From assembly GCF_023700745.1 (NCBI RefSeq), contig NZ_JAMPYG010000003.1, forward strand, positions 1 to 64,000: DNA of 64,000 nucleotides, written 5' to 3'. The stretch is from Rhodoferax sp. GTDB lineage: Bacteria; Pseudomonadota; Gammaproteobacteria; Burkholderiales; Burkholderiaceae_C. The notes under the pieces are model-generated. The model was given only the letters and a program-made list of their open reading frames with translations. It was not told the origin of the DNA and did not search any database. A program made the position numbers and the translations under genes. Position 1 is the stretch's first letter; every line of letters starts with the position of its first letter. Shown here in pieces: positions 43,043-52,103 of this stretch.

Positions 43043-43111
43043 TTCAAGCATTTATACGTAGGTGTTTTCCCTGCACGCTTAACACAAATTTTCTCAATCA
43101 GGTCTTCCAAA

Positions 43112-43819
43112 ATGAAAATTGATGCTTCTTTGTTTCAGCGCCGCCGCCCCTTGACGGCGGATGAGCTGGACGTGATTCCGTGGCTCAAATTACTCTCGGC
43201 GGCAGAGCGGGAGCGCGCGGTGGAAGACCTCAAGATCACCGATGCCGGCGCGGGCGATTTTGTCTGCCGCACCGGTCGCCCTGTCACCTACTGGTTTGGT
43301 GTGGTTGATGGTCTGTTGAAAATGAGCACCGACAACGCTGACGGTCAGACCATGACTTTCACCGGCATCCCGCCCGGTGGCTGGTTTGGCGAAGGCACCG
43401 CGCTCAAGCGCGAAAGCTACCGCTACAACATCCAGGCGCTGCGCAAAAGCCTGGTGGCGGGCCTGCATGTGGACACCTTCCACTGGCTGCTCGACCACTC
43501 GATTGGCTTCAACCGCTTTGTCATGAACCAGCTCAACGAGCGCCTCGGGCAATTTATTGCGGCGCGCGAAATTGACCGCATGACCAACCCCAACATCCGC
43601 GTGGCACGCAGCCTGGCCGCCCTCTTCAACCCGGTGCTCTACCCCGGTCTGGGCACCGTGCTGCGCATCACCCAACAGGAGCTGGCTTACCTGGTGGGCC
43701 TGTCGCGCCAGCGCGTCAACGAGGCCCTGACAATTCTGGCTGCCGAAGAAGCCATCCGGGTCGAATACGGTGGCCTGCGCGTCACCAACCTGCAGGCTTT
43801 GCGGTCCAATCATTTTTAA
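43112..43819 (+). CDS. Crp/Fnr-family transcriptional regulator
   Basis: A 235-residue regulator. The amino cyclic-nucleotide-binding-like domain (about residues 20-150) contains GDFVCRTGRPVTYWFGVVDGLLKM and GGWFGEGTALKRESYRYN, without the cysteine set of FNR. The carboxyl winged helix has ITQQELAYLVGLSRQRVNEALTILAAEEAIRVEYGGLRV. The start at 43112 is preferred because homologues begin with MKIDASL; the frame remains open to 43025. Probably controls the divergent acyl-CoA synthetase/Liv operon through the palindromes at 43014-43042; the effector may be an acyl-CoA, but that is inference. Confidence 0.88.
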   Translation: MKIDASLFQRRRPLTADELDVIPWLKLLSAAERERAVEDLKITDAGAGDFVCRTGRPVTYWFGVVDGLLKMSTDNADGQTMTFTGIPPGGWFGEGTALKRESYRYNIQALRKSLVAGLHVDTFHWLLDHSIGFNRFVMNQLNERLGQFIAAREIDRMTNPNIRVARSLAALFNPVLYPGLGTVLRITQQELAYLVGLSRQRVNEALTILAAEEAIRVEYGGLRVTNLQALRSNHF

Positions 43820-43883
43820 TGTGAAATAGTTCCTATCCCTGTCGCTTGGAGCCCCGTCAGTCGAAGCGATTCACGCTCTTATA

Positions 43884-43910
43884 AGACCGAATTCAGTCTA
43901 AAATCGGACT
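43884..43910 (+). promoter_or_regulatory. candidate operator/promoter of the toxin-antitoxin operon
   Basis: AGAC (43884) with GTCT (43896) and AGTC (43895) with GACT (43907) form two overlapping short inverted repeats about 25-50 bases before the antitoxin ATG, the place where antitoxin-toxin complexes usually bind to repress themselves. A TATAAG at 43880-43885 may be a -10 element. The repeats are short, so this is weak. Confidence 0.3.
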
Positions 43911-43934
43911 CAATCAGGCTCACTCTCTCGCCAT

Positions 43935-44207
43935 ATGAAACTGCACACGCACATCAAACCCATCAGCTACCTTAAGAGTCACGCCGCGCAAATCGTCACG
44001 GAGCTGAACGAAAGTCGCGAGCCGATGATCATCACTCAAAATGGCACAGCCACGCTGGTGGTGATGGACGTTAAGAGCTACCAAGCGCATGAGGACACCC
44101 TTGCGCTGCTGAAGCTTCTGGCCATAGGCCAGCGTGACATTGAACAGGGCCGATTTCGGGATGCCGAAGACGTTTTTGCCAGCATCGCGCAACTTGACCC
44201 CAAATGA
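43935..44207 (+). CDS. type II antitoxin, Phd/YefM family
   Basis: A 90-residue protein. ISYLKSHAAQIVTELNESREPMIITQNGTATLVVMDVKSYQ is the Phd/YefM DNA-binding core that also makes the dimer; the carboxyl region (ALLKLLAIGQRDIEQGRFRDAEDVFA) would wrap around and neutralise the toxin. The stop overlaps the toxin ATG in an ATGA arrangement, as is usual for such modules. Confidence 0.92.
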   Translation: MKLHTHIKPISYLKSHAAQIVTELNESREPMIITQNGTATLVVMDVKSYQAHEDTLALLKLLAIGQRDIEQGRFRDAEDVFASIAQLDPK

Positions 44208-44521
44208 AAATCGTCATCCTGGCGTCGGCGGAGCTGGATTTGCAAGACTTGCGCGCTTACATCGTCAAAGATTTTTCTGTAGCCACATGGCAAAAGACTT
44301 TCAAACAAATCAAAGCCAGTATTCGAAATTTAGCCAGTTTCCCGCTGTTGGGCTCTGTCCCGGATGAACTTCAAACGCTCAACCTGACGCAATACCGCCA
44401 AGTGCTCAGTGGCCAGAACCGAATCATCTACGAGGTGCGCCAAGACACCATTTACGTCCACCTTGTTGTCGATACACGCCGAGATTTGCTGTCATTCTTG
44501 CTGCGCCGCTTGGTGCGCTAA
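44204..44521 (+). CDS. type II toxin, RelE/ParE family
   Basis: A 105-residue protein with the RelE/ParE fold: ILASAELDLQDLRAYIVKDF, PLLGSVPDELQ and QYRQVLSGQNRIIYEVRQDTIYVHLVVDTRRD match the ParE/RelE family, including the conserved basic/aromatic residues R, Y and R in the RIIYEV...DTRRD stretch. Whether it cleaves mRNA (RelE) or inhibits gyrase (ParE) cannot be told. Translationally coupled to the upstream antitoxin. Confidence 0.9.
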   Translation: MKIVILASAELDLQDLRAYIVKDFSVATWQKTFKQIKASIRNLASFPLLGSVPDELQTLNLTQYRQVLSGQNRIIYEVRQDTIYVHLVVDTRRDLLSFLLRRLVR

Positions 44522-44569
44522 GGGTTTTTTTAATTTAACAAGCCAACCATTTTGACCACCAAATTTGAG

Positions 44570-45550
44570 ATGACTACCCCACAGACCCCTCCCGTTTTCC
44601 GCCGCGCCGCGCCACCAGCTACCAAGGCCCCGATTCCTGCCGGACAAAGCAACACAGCTGCCCATGGCGCCAACGGCACGCTGCGTCTGAACAAACGCAT
44701 GGCCGAGCTCGGCCTGGCGTCGCGCCGCGAGGCTGACGAATGGATTGGCAAGGGCTGGGTCAAGGTCAATGGCCGGGTCGCCGAGATGGGCATGCAGGTG
44801 AAACCCGATGTGCGCATCGAGATCGACAAACAGGCCACCGGCGCGCAGGCGAAGCAGGTCACGGTGCTGATCAACAAACCGCTCGGCCTGGTCAGCGGCC
44901 AGGCCGAAGACGGCCACGAGCCCGCCATCACGCTGGTGCAACCGCAGAACCGCTGGGCCGAGGACAACGCGCGCTTTTTCTTTCACCCCAGCCAGCTCAA
45001 AAGCCTGGTGCCCGCCGGACGGCTCGACATTGATTCGACCGGTCTGCTGGTATTGACGCAGGACGGCCGGGTGGCACGCCAGCTGATCGGCGAGGATGCG
45101 GTGATGGAAAAGGAATACCTGGTGCGCGTGATGTACACCGGCGTGCTCAATGCGGCAGCGGCCAACTCGGCAGCAGCCACCTATGCCGCCGCGCCTGGCG
45201 CGAAAGCAAGGCCGGCGCAACCCGGCCAGGTCACCCAGCTCAGCCGCATTGACGACGACGATCCGGTGAGCCAGGACGTGCAGTCGGTTTTCCCCGCCGA
45301 CAAGCTGGCGCTGCTGCGCCATGGCCTGAGCCTGGACGGGCAGCCCTTGCAGCACGCCAAGGTCGAATGGCAAAACCCCGAGCAACTGCGCTTTGTCCTG
45401 ACCGAGGGCAAAAAACGCCAGATTCGCCGCATGTGCGAACAGGTGGGCCTGAAGGTGGTGGGCTTGAAGCGCGTGCGCATTGGCAAGGTGATGCTGGGCA
45501 ATTTGCCGGTAGGCCAATGGCGCTATCTGGCCCCGCATGAGCGCTTCTAG
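44570..45550 (+). CDS. RNA pseudouridine synthase (RluB/RluF family)
   Basis: A 326-residue S4-domain pseudouridine synthase. RLNKRMAELGLASRREADEWIGKGWVKVNGRV is the S4 RNA-binding domain (residues about 38-95). SLVPAGRLDIDSTGLLVLTQDG contains the catalytic aspartate in the RLD motif, and GKKRQIRRMCEQVGLKVVGLKRVRIG is motif III. The Rlu group matches RluF more than RluB because of its N-terminal extension and IRRM pattern, but the exact rRNA target is uncertain. An alanine-rich insertion (residues about 190-215) is unusual. The frame is open from a TTG at 44552; the ATG at 44570 is preferred. It ends 14 bases inside the next gene. Confidence 0.85.
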   Translation: MTTPQTPPVFRRAAPPATKAPIPAGQSNTAAHGANGTLRLNKRMAELGLASRREADEWIGKGWVKVNGRVAEMGMQVKPDVRIEIDKQATGAQAKQVTVLINKPLGLVSGQAEDGHEPAITLVQPQNRWAEDNARFFFHPSQLKSLVPAGRLDIDSTGLLVLTQDGRVARQLIGEDAVMEKEYLVRVMYTGVLNAAAANSAAATYAAAPGAKARPAQPGQVTQLSRIDDDDPVSQDVQSVFPADKLALLRHGLSLDGQPLQHAKVEWQNPEQLRFVLTEGKKRQIRRMCEQVGLKVVGLKRVRIGKVMLGNLPVGQWRYLAPHERF

Positions 45551-46775
45551 AAATCCGCTCCAACACCTGCGCGCCTCCGACCTGCGCGCCGTCGCCCTGC
45601 TCGCCACCGACGCCACCAAGGCCGTGACCCGCATGGCAGAAGGCGTGCACCAGTCGGTCTGGCGCACACTGGGCGCCCCCAGCGGTGCCGCGCCAGGCCG
45701 GGCACGCGGCCTGACCGGGCTGATTTACCAAAGCATCACCGGGGTGACGCAGCAGGTTGGCAATGGCATGGCCGCGGCGCTGACCCGGCTCGAGCCCCTG
45801 TTGCAGCGCATCGACAACCAGGGCGCGGAATCACTGGAACGCGCGGCCGTGCTGGCTGCCCTCAACGGTGTCATGGGCGACCGCTTGCAGGCCCATGCCA
45901 ATCCGCTAGCGACACCCATGACGCTGCGTTGTAACAACAAGATGCTGACCCGTGCGGAACCACTCACAACCACAGAAGTCACGGGCAAGGTGTTGATCGT
46001 CATTCACGGCCTGTGCATGAACGATCGGCAATGGACCAGCCAGCATGCCGGTCTGCCCGTCAACCACGCTGAAACCCTGGGTGCCGCCCTGGGCTACACC
46101 CCGGTTTATGTGCGCTACAACTCCGGCCTCCATGTTTCGGAAAACGGCCACTTGCTGGCGCAGCAGCTGGACGACCTGGTGCACGGCTGGCCGGTGCCCG
46201 TGACCGAGCTCAGCGTGCTGGCGCACAGCATGGGCGGACTGGTCGCGCGCAGCGCACTGTTTGCCGCCAGCCAAGCGGGCATGCATTGGCCGGGCCTGCT
46301 CAAAAACATCGTCTTCCTGGGCACCCCGCACCACGGCTCGCCGCTGGAGCGCGCCGGCAACTGGGTGGATGTGATCCTGGGCAGCACGCCCTACAGCCGC
46401 CCGTTTGCCAAGCTCGGCCAGTTGCGCAGCGCTGGCATCACCGACCTGCGTTATGGCCATGTACTGGATGCCGATTGGCAAGGCCATGACCGCTTCCGAC
46501 GCAAGCCGGACAGCCGCGTCCACCTGCCACTGCCCGTGGGTGTCGCCTGCTTTACCGTGGCAGCAACCACCGCTGCCAAACGCAGCCGGGTAGCCGACCG
46601 CTTGCTGGGCGACGGCCTGGTGCCGCTGCACAGCGCGTTGGGCCAGCATGACGACCCCAAGCGCTGTCTGCACTTTGCCGCCGATCACCAATACCTGGCC
46701 TACCGCACCAGCCACCTGGCCCTGCTCAGCAGCCCGGCGGTCGCGCAACAAGTGCTGGCTTGGCTCTCACGCTGA
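45537..46775 (+). CDS. alpha/beta hydrolase, lipase-like (PGAP1/lipase family)
   Basis: A 412-residue hydrolase. KVLIVIHGLCMNDRQWT contains the His-Gly oxyanion region, and AHSMGGLVARSAL is the nucleophile elbow (GHSMGG-like, Ser about residue 228); the following FLGTPHHGSPLERAGN is typical of triacylglycerol-lipase/PGAP1-like enzymes, and a histidine near AADHQYLAYRTSHLALL could complete the triad. No signal peptide, and the amino 150 residues are a helical domain without catalytic motifs. Substrate unknown. Its start overlaps the pseudouridine synthase gene. Confidence 0.82.
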   Translation: MSASRNPLQHLRASDLRAVALLATDATKAVTRMAEGVHQSVWRTLGAPSGAAPGRARGLTGLIYQSITGVTQQVGNGMAAALTRLEPLLQRIDNQGAESLERAAVLAALNGVMGDRLQAHANPLATPMTLRCNNKMLTRAEPLTTTEVTGKVLIVIHGLCMNDRQWTSQHAGLPVNHAETLGAALGYTPVYVRYNSGLHVSENGHLLAQQLDDLVHGWPVPVTELSVLAHSMGGLVARSALFAASQAGMHWPGLLKNIVFLGTPHHGSPLERAGNWVDVILGSTPYSRPFAKLGQLRSAGITDLRYGHVLDADWQGHDRFRRKPDSRVHLPLPVGVACFTVAATTAAKRSRVADRLLGDGLVPLHSALGQHDDPKRCLHFAADHQYLAYRTSHLALLSSPAVAQQVLAWLSR

Positions 46776-46789
46776 TTTTTTGTGCCCCT

Positions 46790-46817
46790 CTTGAAACGCC
46801 AGCCATCGACCTTATCT
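46790..46817 (+). promoter_or_regulatory. sigma-32-type heat-shock promoter of htpG
   Basis: CTTGAAA at 46790-46796 (a perfect heat-shock -35) is followed, after 13 bases, by CCTTATCT at 46810-46817, a six-of-eight match to the sigma-32 -10 consensus CCCCATNT. It stands 67 bases before the htpG ATG. The identical 13-base spacing in the Hsp20 promoter of this window supports the call. Confidence 0.7.
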
Positions 46818-46883
46818 AGCTGGTTCTAAGCATGCCTGAAGCTGTCAGGCAGTGAAACTTTTTTTCGAAACCAAGCACCTCCC

Positions 46884-48872
46884 ATGACCAAACAAACCCT
46901 TTCCTTCCAGGCCGAAGTCGCGCAACTGCTGCATTTGGTGACCCACTCGCTGTACTCCAACAAGGAAATTTTCCTGCGCGAACTCATCAGCAACGCGTCG
47001 GATGCCTGCGACAAGCTGCGCTTTGAAGCCATCAACGACGCTGGCCTGTACGAGAACGACAGCGAGCTCAAGGTCAAGGTCACTTTCGACAAAGATGCCA
47101 AAACGCTGACCATCACCGACAACGGCATCGGCATGAGCACCCAGGAAGCCATTGACCACCTGGGCACCATTGCCAAGAGCGGCACCAAGGACTTTGTGTC
47201 AAAGCTTTCCGGCGACCAAAAAGCCGACTCGCAGCTGATCGGCCAGTTTGGCGTGGGCTTTTACAGCGGCTTCATCGTGGCCGACAAGATCACGGTGGAG
47301 TCGCGTCGTGCCGGCATGAAAACCGAGGAAGGCGTGCGCTGGATCAGCGGTGGCGCCGGCGACTTCGAGGTGGAAAACATCACCCGCCCCGAGCGCGGCA
47401 CCAGCGTGATTCTGCACCTGCGCGACGACGCCCTGGACTATTGCAGCGCCTGGAAAGTCAAGGGCATCATCAACAAATACTCTGACCACATCAGCCTGCC
47501 CATCATGATGGAAAAGGAAGAGTGGAAAGACGGCGAACTCATCAACCCGAGCGACGAAAACGGTGGCCGCCAGCCCGGTGCCATGGTCAAGACCGGTGAA
47601 TGGGAAACCGTCAACAAGGCCAACGCCATCTGGTCGCGCGCCAAAAAAGACATCTCCCAGGACGAGTACAACGAGTTTTACAAACAGATCAGCCACGACT
47701 TCGAGGCCCCGTTGGCCCACACCCACAACCGCGTCGAAGGCAGCACCGAATACACCCAGCTACTGTACATCCCTGGCAAGGCACCATTCGATCTGTACAA
47801 CCGCGAAAAATCAGCGGGCGTCAAGCTCTATGTGAAACGCGTCTTCATCATGGACGACGCCGAAGCGTTGCTGCCCACCTACCTGCGTTTTGTCAAAGGC
47901 GTGGTCGACTCATCAGACCTGCCGCTCAACGTGAGCCGCGAATTGCTGCAGGAAAGCCGCGACGTCAAGGCCATCCGCGAAGGCTGCACCAAGCGCGTGC
48001 TGGGCATGCTCGAAGATCTGGCCAAACACGACAAGCTGCCGGAAGCCGCTGCCCCGACGGAGGGCGTGACCGATGTCGTCAGTGCAGAAGATAAGGCGGA
48101 GGCGCAAGCCAACGCCGGCAAGTACACCAAGTTCTACAACGAATTTGGCGCCGTGCTCAAGGAAGGTCTGGGAGAGGACTACGCCAACAAAGACCGCATC
48201 GCCAAACTGCTGCGTTTCGCCAGCAGCACCACCGACACGGCAAGCGTCTCATTTGCCGACTACAAGGCGCGCATGAAAGAAGGCCAGGAGGCCATCTACT
48301 ACATCACTGCCGACAACGCAGCCGCCGCCAAGAACAGCCCGCAGCTGGAAGTCTTCAAGAAAAAAGGCATCGAAGTGCTGCTGATGACCGACCGTGTCGA
48401 CGAATGGGCGCTGAACTATCTGCAAGACTTTGACGGCACGCCGCTGCAAAGCGTGGCTAAGGGTGCGGTCGACTTGGGCAAGCTGCAGGACGAAACCGAG
48501 AAGAAAGCCGCAGAAGAAGCCGCAGAAGCCTTCAAGCCGCTGCTGGCCAAGCTGAAAGAAGCGCTCAAGGACAAGGCCGAAGACGTGCGCGTGACCACCC
48601 GCCTGGTCGACTCGCCCGCCTGCCTGGTAGTACAGGACCACGGCATGAGCACGCAGCTCGCCCGCATGCTCAAGCAGGCCGGCCAGGCCGCACCCGACGT
48701 GAAGCCGGTGCTGGAAGTCAATGCCGAGCACGCGCTGGTGAAAAAACTCGACGGCTCGGTGCACTTCAACGACCTGGCGCACATTTTGTTCGACCAGGCC
48801 CTGCTGGCCGAAGGGGGTCTGCCGGCTGACCCGGCGGCCTATGTCAAACGCGTGAATGCGTTGCTGGTATAA
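46884..48872 (+). CDS. htpG: molecular chaperone HtpG (bacterial Hsp90)
   Basis: A 662-residue ATP-dependent chaperone. The amino ATPase domain has [24 protein letters not shown] (ATP-lid asparagine), [23 protein letters not shown], and [14 protein letters not shown]. The middle and carboxyl domains follow in the usual order ([12 protein letters not shown]; ending VKRVNALL). It is about 40 residues longer than E. coli HtpG (624), partly through insertions around residues 225-245 and 385-405. It follows a sigma-32-like promoter and needs no partner in operon. Confidence 0.97.
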   Translation: MTKQTLSFQAEVAQLLHLVTHSLYSNKEIFLRELISNASDACDKLRFEAINDAGLYENDSELKVKVTFDKDAKTLTITDNGIGMSTQEAIDHLGTIAKSGTKDFVSKLSGDQKADSQLIGQFGVGFYSGFIVADKITVESRRAGMKTEEGVRWISGGAGDFEVENITRPERGTSVILHLRDDALDYCSAWKVKGIINKYSDHISLPIMMEKEEWKDGELINPSDENGGRQPGAMVKTGEWETVNKANAIWSRAKKDISQDEYNEFYKQISHDFEAPLAHTHNRVEGSTEYTQLLYIPGKAPFDLYNREKSAGVKLYVKRVFIMDDAEALLPTYLRFVKGVVDSSDLPLNVSRELLQESRDVKAIREGCTKRVLGMLEDLAKHDKLPEAAAPTEGVTDVVSAEDKAEAQANAGKYTKFYNEFGAVLKEGLGEDYANKDRIAKLLRFASSTTDTASVSFADYKARMKEGQEAIYYITADNAAAAKNSPQLEVFKKKGIEVLLMTDRVDEWALNYLQDFDGTPLQSVAKGAVDLGKLQDETEKKAAEEAAEAFKPLLAKLKEALKDKAEDVRVTTRLVDSPACLVVQDHGMSTQLARMLKQAGQAAPDVKPVLEVNAEHALVKKLDGSVHFNDLAHILFDQALLAEGGLPADPAAYVKRVNALLV

Positions 48873-48920
48873 CCCCAGCTTCAAACACAATCCTCAGGCG
48901 CGGTGCCTTGCGAGGCCAGC

Positions 48921-49000
48921 GCCCTGTGGGAGCGGCGCCCTCGCTGCGAATGTCCCCTAACAGCCTTCGGCCTGAGGGCGGGCCTCCACAAAGGCAGGGC
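48921..49000. repeat. REP-like palindromic element, copy 2
   Basis: CTGTGGGAGCGGCGCCCTCG ... GCGAA, central AGCCTTCGGCC-GAGGGCGGGCC, closing CCTCCACA...CAGGGC. The same element as at 32881 and (reversed) at 52104, with a few substitutions. It lies in the gap between htpG and the FKBP gene. Confidence 0.8.
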
Positions 49001-49029
49001 ATCTCAGCATACCAGCTTGCGTATTCCTT

Positions 49030-49473
49030 ATGAAAACACTTCTTCCCCTCTCCCTTCTGACCGCGGTCCTGTCTTTTGCATCGGCGACTTATGCCGCCGA
49101 TGCCACCCTGGCGGCCTCGGCCAAGGAAGCCGGCGCGGTGGTCACCGCCAGCGGCCTGGTCTACAAGTCGGTCAAGGACGGCACCGGTGCCAGCCCCAGG
49201 GCCAGTGACACGGTCAAGGTCAACTACCGTGGCACCTTCCCGGACGGCAAGGAATTCGACAGTTCGTACAAGCGCAACAAGGCGATTGAATTCCCGCTGG
49301 ACAAGGTCATCCCCTGCTGGACCGAAGGCGTGCAGCGCATGAAGGTCGGCGGCAAGGCCAAGCTGACCTGCCCGGCGTCGATCGCCTATGGTTCGCGCGG
49401 TGCTGGCGGCGTGATTCCGCCCAACGCGACGCTGCTGTTCGAGGTCGAGTTGCTGGCCATCAACGGCCAATAA
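49030..49473 (+). CDS. periplasmic FKBP-type peptidyl-prolyl isomerase
   Basis: A 147-residue protein with a signal peptide (MKTLLPLSLLTAVLSFASATYA, cleavage after TYA). The mature part is one FKBP domain: KVNYRGTFPDGKEFDSSYKRNKAIEFPLDKVIPCWTEGVQRMKVGGKAKLTCP, then YGSRGAGGVIPPNATLLFEVELL, with the conserved Y, F-D, V-I, W and Y of the active site. Folds or isomerises exported proteins in the periplasm. It probably forms its own transcript. Confidence 0.92.
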   Translation: MKTLLPLSLLTAVLSFASATYAADATLAASAKEAGAVVTASGLVYKSVKDGTGASPRASDTVKVNYRGTFPDGKEFDSSYKRNKAIEFPLDKVIPCWTEGVQRMKVGGKAKLTCPASIAYGSRGAGGVIPPNATLLFEVELLAINGQ

Positions 49474-49511
49474 GTGCGGCGCGCGACGCTGCCCACAAGC
49501 GTCAAAAAACC

Positions 49512-49539
49512 CTTGAAAAGGGTCGCGCCAACCCCATCT
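49512..49539 (+). promoter_or_regulatory. perfect sigma-32 promoter upstream of the Hsp20 gene
   Basis: CTTGAAA at 49512-49518, a 13-base spacer and CCCCATCT at 49532-49539: an exact match to the heat-shock sigma-factor consensus (CTTGAAA-N11..16-CCCCATNT). Predicted start is close to 49545, giving a leader of about 65 bases. The leader should contain little more than the AAGGAG site at 49601-49606; no ROSE-type thermometer was identified by eye. Confidence 0.85.
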
Positions 49540-49612
49540 TCAACAATGGAGGTTCGTGGTCATGGGGACTGCGGGCCGCTCATCCAAGACACTGTTGAAG
49601 AAGGAGAATCTC

Positions 49613-50044
49613 ATGAATGCACTGATGACGCGCGGCGGCCTGTTTGACGACTTTTTCCGCGATGTGGCACCTGGTTTTTACATCAAACCCCTGCATGGCG
49701 ATGCCCTGCCGACGCCAGCTCAGATCAAGGTGGATGTGAAAGAGAGCGGCGACGCCTACACCGTGCAAGCCGAAATTCCGGGTGTGCCCAAAGAGGACAT
49801 CCAAGTGGCGGTGGAAGGCAATGTGGTGAGCCTGCGCGCCGAAGTCAAGCAGCAGGACAGCACCAGCCAGGATGAAAAAATGCTGCGCAGCGAGCGTTAT
49901 TACGGGGCCGTGTCGCGCAGCTTCCAGCTGGCGTCTGACATTGACCAGACCCAGGCCAAGGCCAAATACGACAACGGTGTGCTGACACTCACGCTGCCCA
50001 AGAAGCAGGCCATGAGCGGCGCGCAACGCCTGACCATCGAGTAA
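49613..50044 (+). CDS. small heat-shock protein, Hsp20 family
   Basis: A 143-residue ATP-independent holdase chaperone. The alpha-crystallin domain covers residues about 38-130 (IKVDVKESGDAYTVQAEIPGVPKEDIQVAVEGNVVSLRAEVK, later ASDIDQTQAKAKYDNGVLTLTLPKKQA), and the end has the short IE-type tail. AAGGAG stands 7 bases before the ATG at 49613; the open frame to 49556 is ignored. It lies downstream of a perfect sigma-32 promoter, so it is heat-induced. Confidence 0.93.
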   Translation: MNALMTRGGLFDDFFRDVAPGFYIKPLHGDALPTPAQIKVDVKESGDAYTVQAEIPGVPKEDIQVAVEGNVVSLRAEVKQQDSTSQDEKMLRSERYYGAVSRSFQLASDIDQTQAKAKYDNGVLTLTLPKKQAMSGAQRLTIE

Positions 50045-50051
50045 GCCGCGA

Positions 50052-51467
50052 CTACCTGAAAATCTTGCCCGGATTCATCAGGTTGTCGGGGTCGAGCGCC
50101 TGCTTGATGGCACGCATCATGGCAATGGCCCCGTCGCCGGCCTCCTGCACCAGAAAGTCCATCTTGTGCAGGCCTACGCCGTGTTCGCCGGTGCAGGTGC
50201 CGCCCAGCTTGAGCGCACGTTGCACCAGCCTGTGGTTGAGTTGCTCGGCGGTGGCACGCTCCTCTGCCGAATCCGGGTCGATCAGGTAACCCATGTGAAA
50301 ATTGCCGTCGCCAACATGGCCGACCAGAAAGTAGGGAATGCCGCTGGTCTGGGCCTCTGTCACCGAGTCCAGCAGTGCGTCGGCCAGCTTCGAGATTGGC
50401 ACGCAGGCGTCGGTGGTGATGACCTTGCAGCCCGGACGTGACTGGATGCCGGCAAAGTAGGCGTTGTGCCGCGCGGTCCAGAGTTTGGTGCGCGCCTCGG
50501 GCGTGCTGGCCCACTCGAAGGTCTGGCCGCCAAAGTCATGGGCAATGGCCTGCACCGTTGCCACCTGCTCCTGCACGCTGGCGGGCGAGCCGTGGAATTC
50601 CATCAGCAACATGGCACCCTCGCGCAGCGCCAAATTCGAGTGCTTGTTGACCATGCGGATGGTGTTGGCGTCAAGCAGCTCACAACGCGCAATCGGTACC
50701 CCCATCTGGATGACGTGGATGGTGGTATTGACCGCGTCGGCCAGGCTGCTGAACAAACAGGTGGCGGCCATCACCGCCTCGGGCAGCGGGTAAAGTTTGA
50801 CCGTGACTTCGGTGATCACCCCCAACGTGCCTTCGCTGCCCACCATGAGACGCGTCAGGTCGTAACCGGCGCTGGACTTTTTGGCACGGGTGCCGGTGCG
50901 CATCACCTCGCCCTGGGCCGTGACCACTTCGAGCGCCAGCACGTTTTCGCGCATGGTGGCGTAGCGCACGGCGTTGGTGCCGCTGGCGCGCGTGGCCGCC
51001 ATGCCGCCCAGGGTGGCGTCAGCGCCCGGATCCACCGGAAAAAACAGGCCGGCGGACTTGACCGCCTCGTTGAGCTGCTTGCGTGTCACGCCCGCTTGGA
51101 CGGTCACCGTCAGGTCTTCGGCGTTGATGGCCAGCACCTGGTTCATGCGGCCAAGATCCAGGCTGATGCCACCCTGCACCGCCAGCAAATGACCTTCCAG
51201 CGATGAGCCGACACCAAACGGAATCACCGGCACCTTGAAGCGCGCCGCCAATTGGACGGCATCCGCCACGTCCTGCGTGCTTTCGGCAAAGACCACGGCG
51301 GCGGGCGGCGGCACGCTGAAGGACGACTCATCGCGGCCATGCTGTTCGCGCACCACCAGGGCGGCAGAATACTGGCTGCCAAAGCGGGTGGCCAGGTCTT
51401 GCAGCAACGCTGCAGGCGCGGGGTGGTTATGGATTTCCGGGTGCAATTGGGGGCTTGGGGCGTTCAC
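50052..51467 (-). CDS. FAD-linked oxidase, D-lactate dehydrogenase (cytochrome)-like
   Basis: A 471-residue flavoprotein. An FAD-binding type-4 domain occupies the amino half (VPFGVGSSLEGHLLAVQGGISLDLGRMN, PVDPGADATLGGMAATRASGTNAVRYATMRENVLALEVV). The carboxyl domain contains LVGHVGDGNFHMGYL (metal/substrate histidines) and GEHGVGLHKMDFL. The pattern fits D-lactate or related D-2-hydroxyacid dehydrogenases that pass electrons to the respiratory chain. Start is GTG at 51467, with GGAGA upstream. It converges with the Hsp20 gene, 7 bases apart. Confidence 0.86.
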   Translation of the reverse strand: MNAPSPQLHPEIHNHPAPAALLQDLATRFGSQYSAALVVREQHGRDESSFSVPPPAAVVFAESTQDVADAVQLAARFKVPVIPFGVGSSLEGHLLAVQGGISLDLGRMNQVLAINAEDLTVTVQAGVTRKQLNEAVKSAGLFFPVDPGADATLGGMAATRASGTNAVRYATMRENVLALEVVTAQGEVMRTGTRAKKSSAGYDLTRLMVGSEGTLGVITEVTVKLYPLPEAVMAATCLFSSLADAVNTTIHVIQMGVPIARCELLDANTIRMVNKHSNLALREGAMLLMEFHGSPASVQEQVATVQAIAHDFGGQTFEWASTPEARTKLWTARHNAYFAGIQSRPGCKVITTDACVPISKLADALLDSVTEAQTSGIPYFLVGHVGDGNFHMGYLIDPDSAEERATAEQLNHRLVQRALKLGGTCTGEHGVGLHKMDFLVQEAGDGAIAMMRAIKQALDPDNLMNPGKIFR

Positions 51468-51524
51468 GATAGGTCTCCGTCATAATGCCTCATTATCCTG
51501 AATTGAACCATCCAGAGCACACCT

Positions 51525-52097
51525 ATGGGCAACCGACTGACACAAATCGCCACCCGCACCGGGGACAACGGCACCACCGGTCTGGGCGACAACACCCGCG
51601 TTTCCAAGAACAGCCTGCGCGTGCACGCCATGGGCGATGTTGATGAACTCAACTCCTGCATTGGCGTGCTGCTGTGCGAGGCCATGCCGGACGATGTGCG
51701 CACCCTGCTGGTCGAGATCCAGCACCAGCTGTTCAACCTGGGCGGCGAGCTGTCGATTCCGGGCTTTGAACTGCTCAAGCCTGATGCCGTGCTGGCGCTG
51801 GACAATGCGCTGGCGCAGCACAACGAAGCGCTGCCGCGCCTGCAGGAATTCATCCTGCCGGCAGGCACCCGGGCGGCGGCCCTGGCGCATGTGTGCCGCA
51901 CCGTGGCCCGCCGGGCCGAGCGCGCCGTGGTGGCGCTGGAAGGCCAGGAAGCCTTGAAAGATACGCCCCGGCATTACCTCAACCGATTGTCGGACCTGAT
52001 GTTTGTGCTGGCCCGCGTGCTTAACCGCTACCGCACCGACGGCAGTGTGGGCGATGACGTGTATTGGAAGAGCGAACGGATTTTGCAGACGAAATAG
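51525..52097 (+). CDS. cob(I)alamin adenosyltransferase, PduO type
   Basis: A 190-residue enzyme that attaches the adenosyl group of ATP to cobalamin in the last step of coenzyme B12 activation. The amino motif TRTGDNGTTGLGDNTRVSKNS and HAMGDVDELNSCIGVL are the family ATP and substrate sites; AALAHVCRTVARRAERAVVAL and LNRLSDLMFVLARVLNR follow. Single-domain length is usual. Divergent from the FAD oxidase gene, 57 bases apart. Confidence 0.93.
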   Translation: MGNRLTQIATRTGDNGTTGLGDNTRVSKNSLRVHAMGDVDELNSCIGVLLCEAMPDDVRTLLVEIQHQLFNLGGELSIPGFELLKPDAVLALDNALAQHNEALPRLQEFILPAGTRAAALAHVCRTVARRAERAVVALEGQEALKDTPRHYLNRLSDLMFVLARVLNRYRTDGSVGDDVYWKSERILQTK

Positions 52098-52103
52098 TGA
52101 GAG

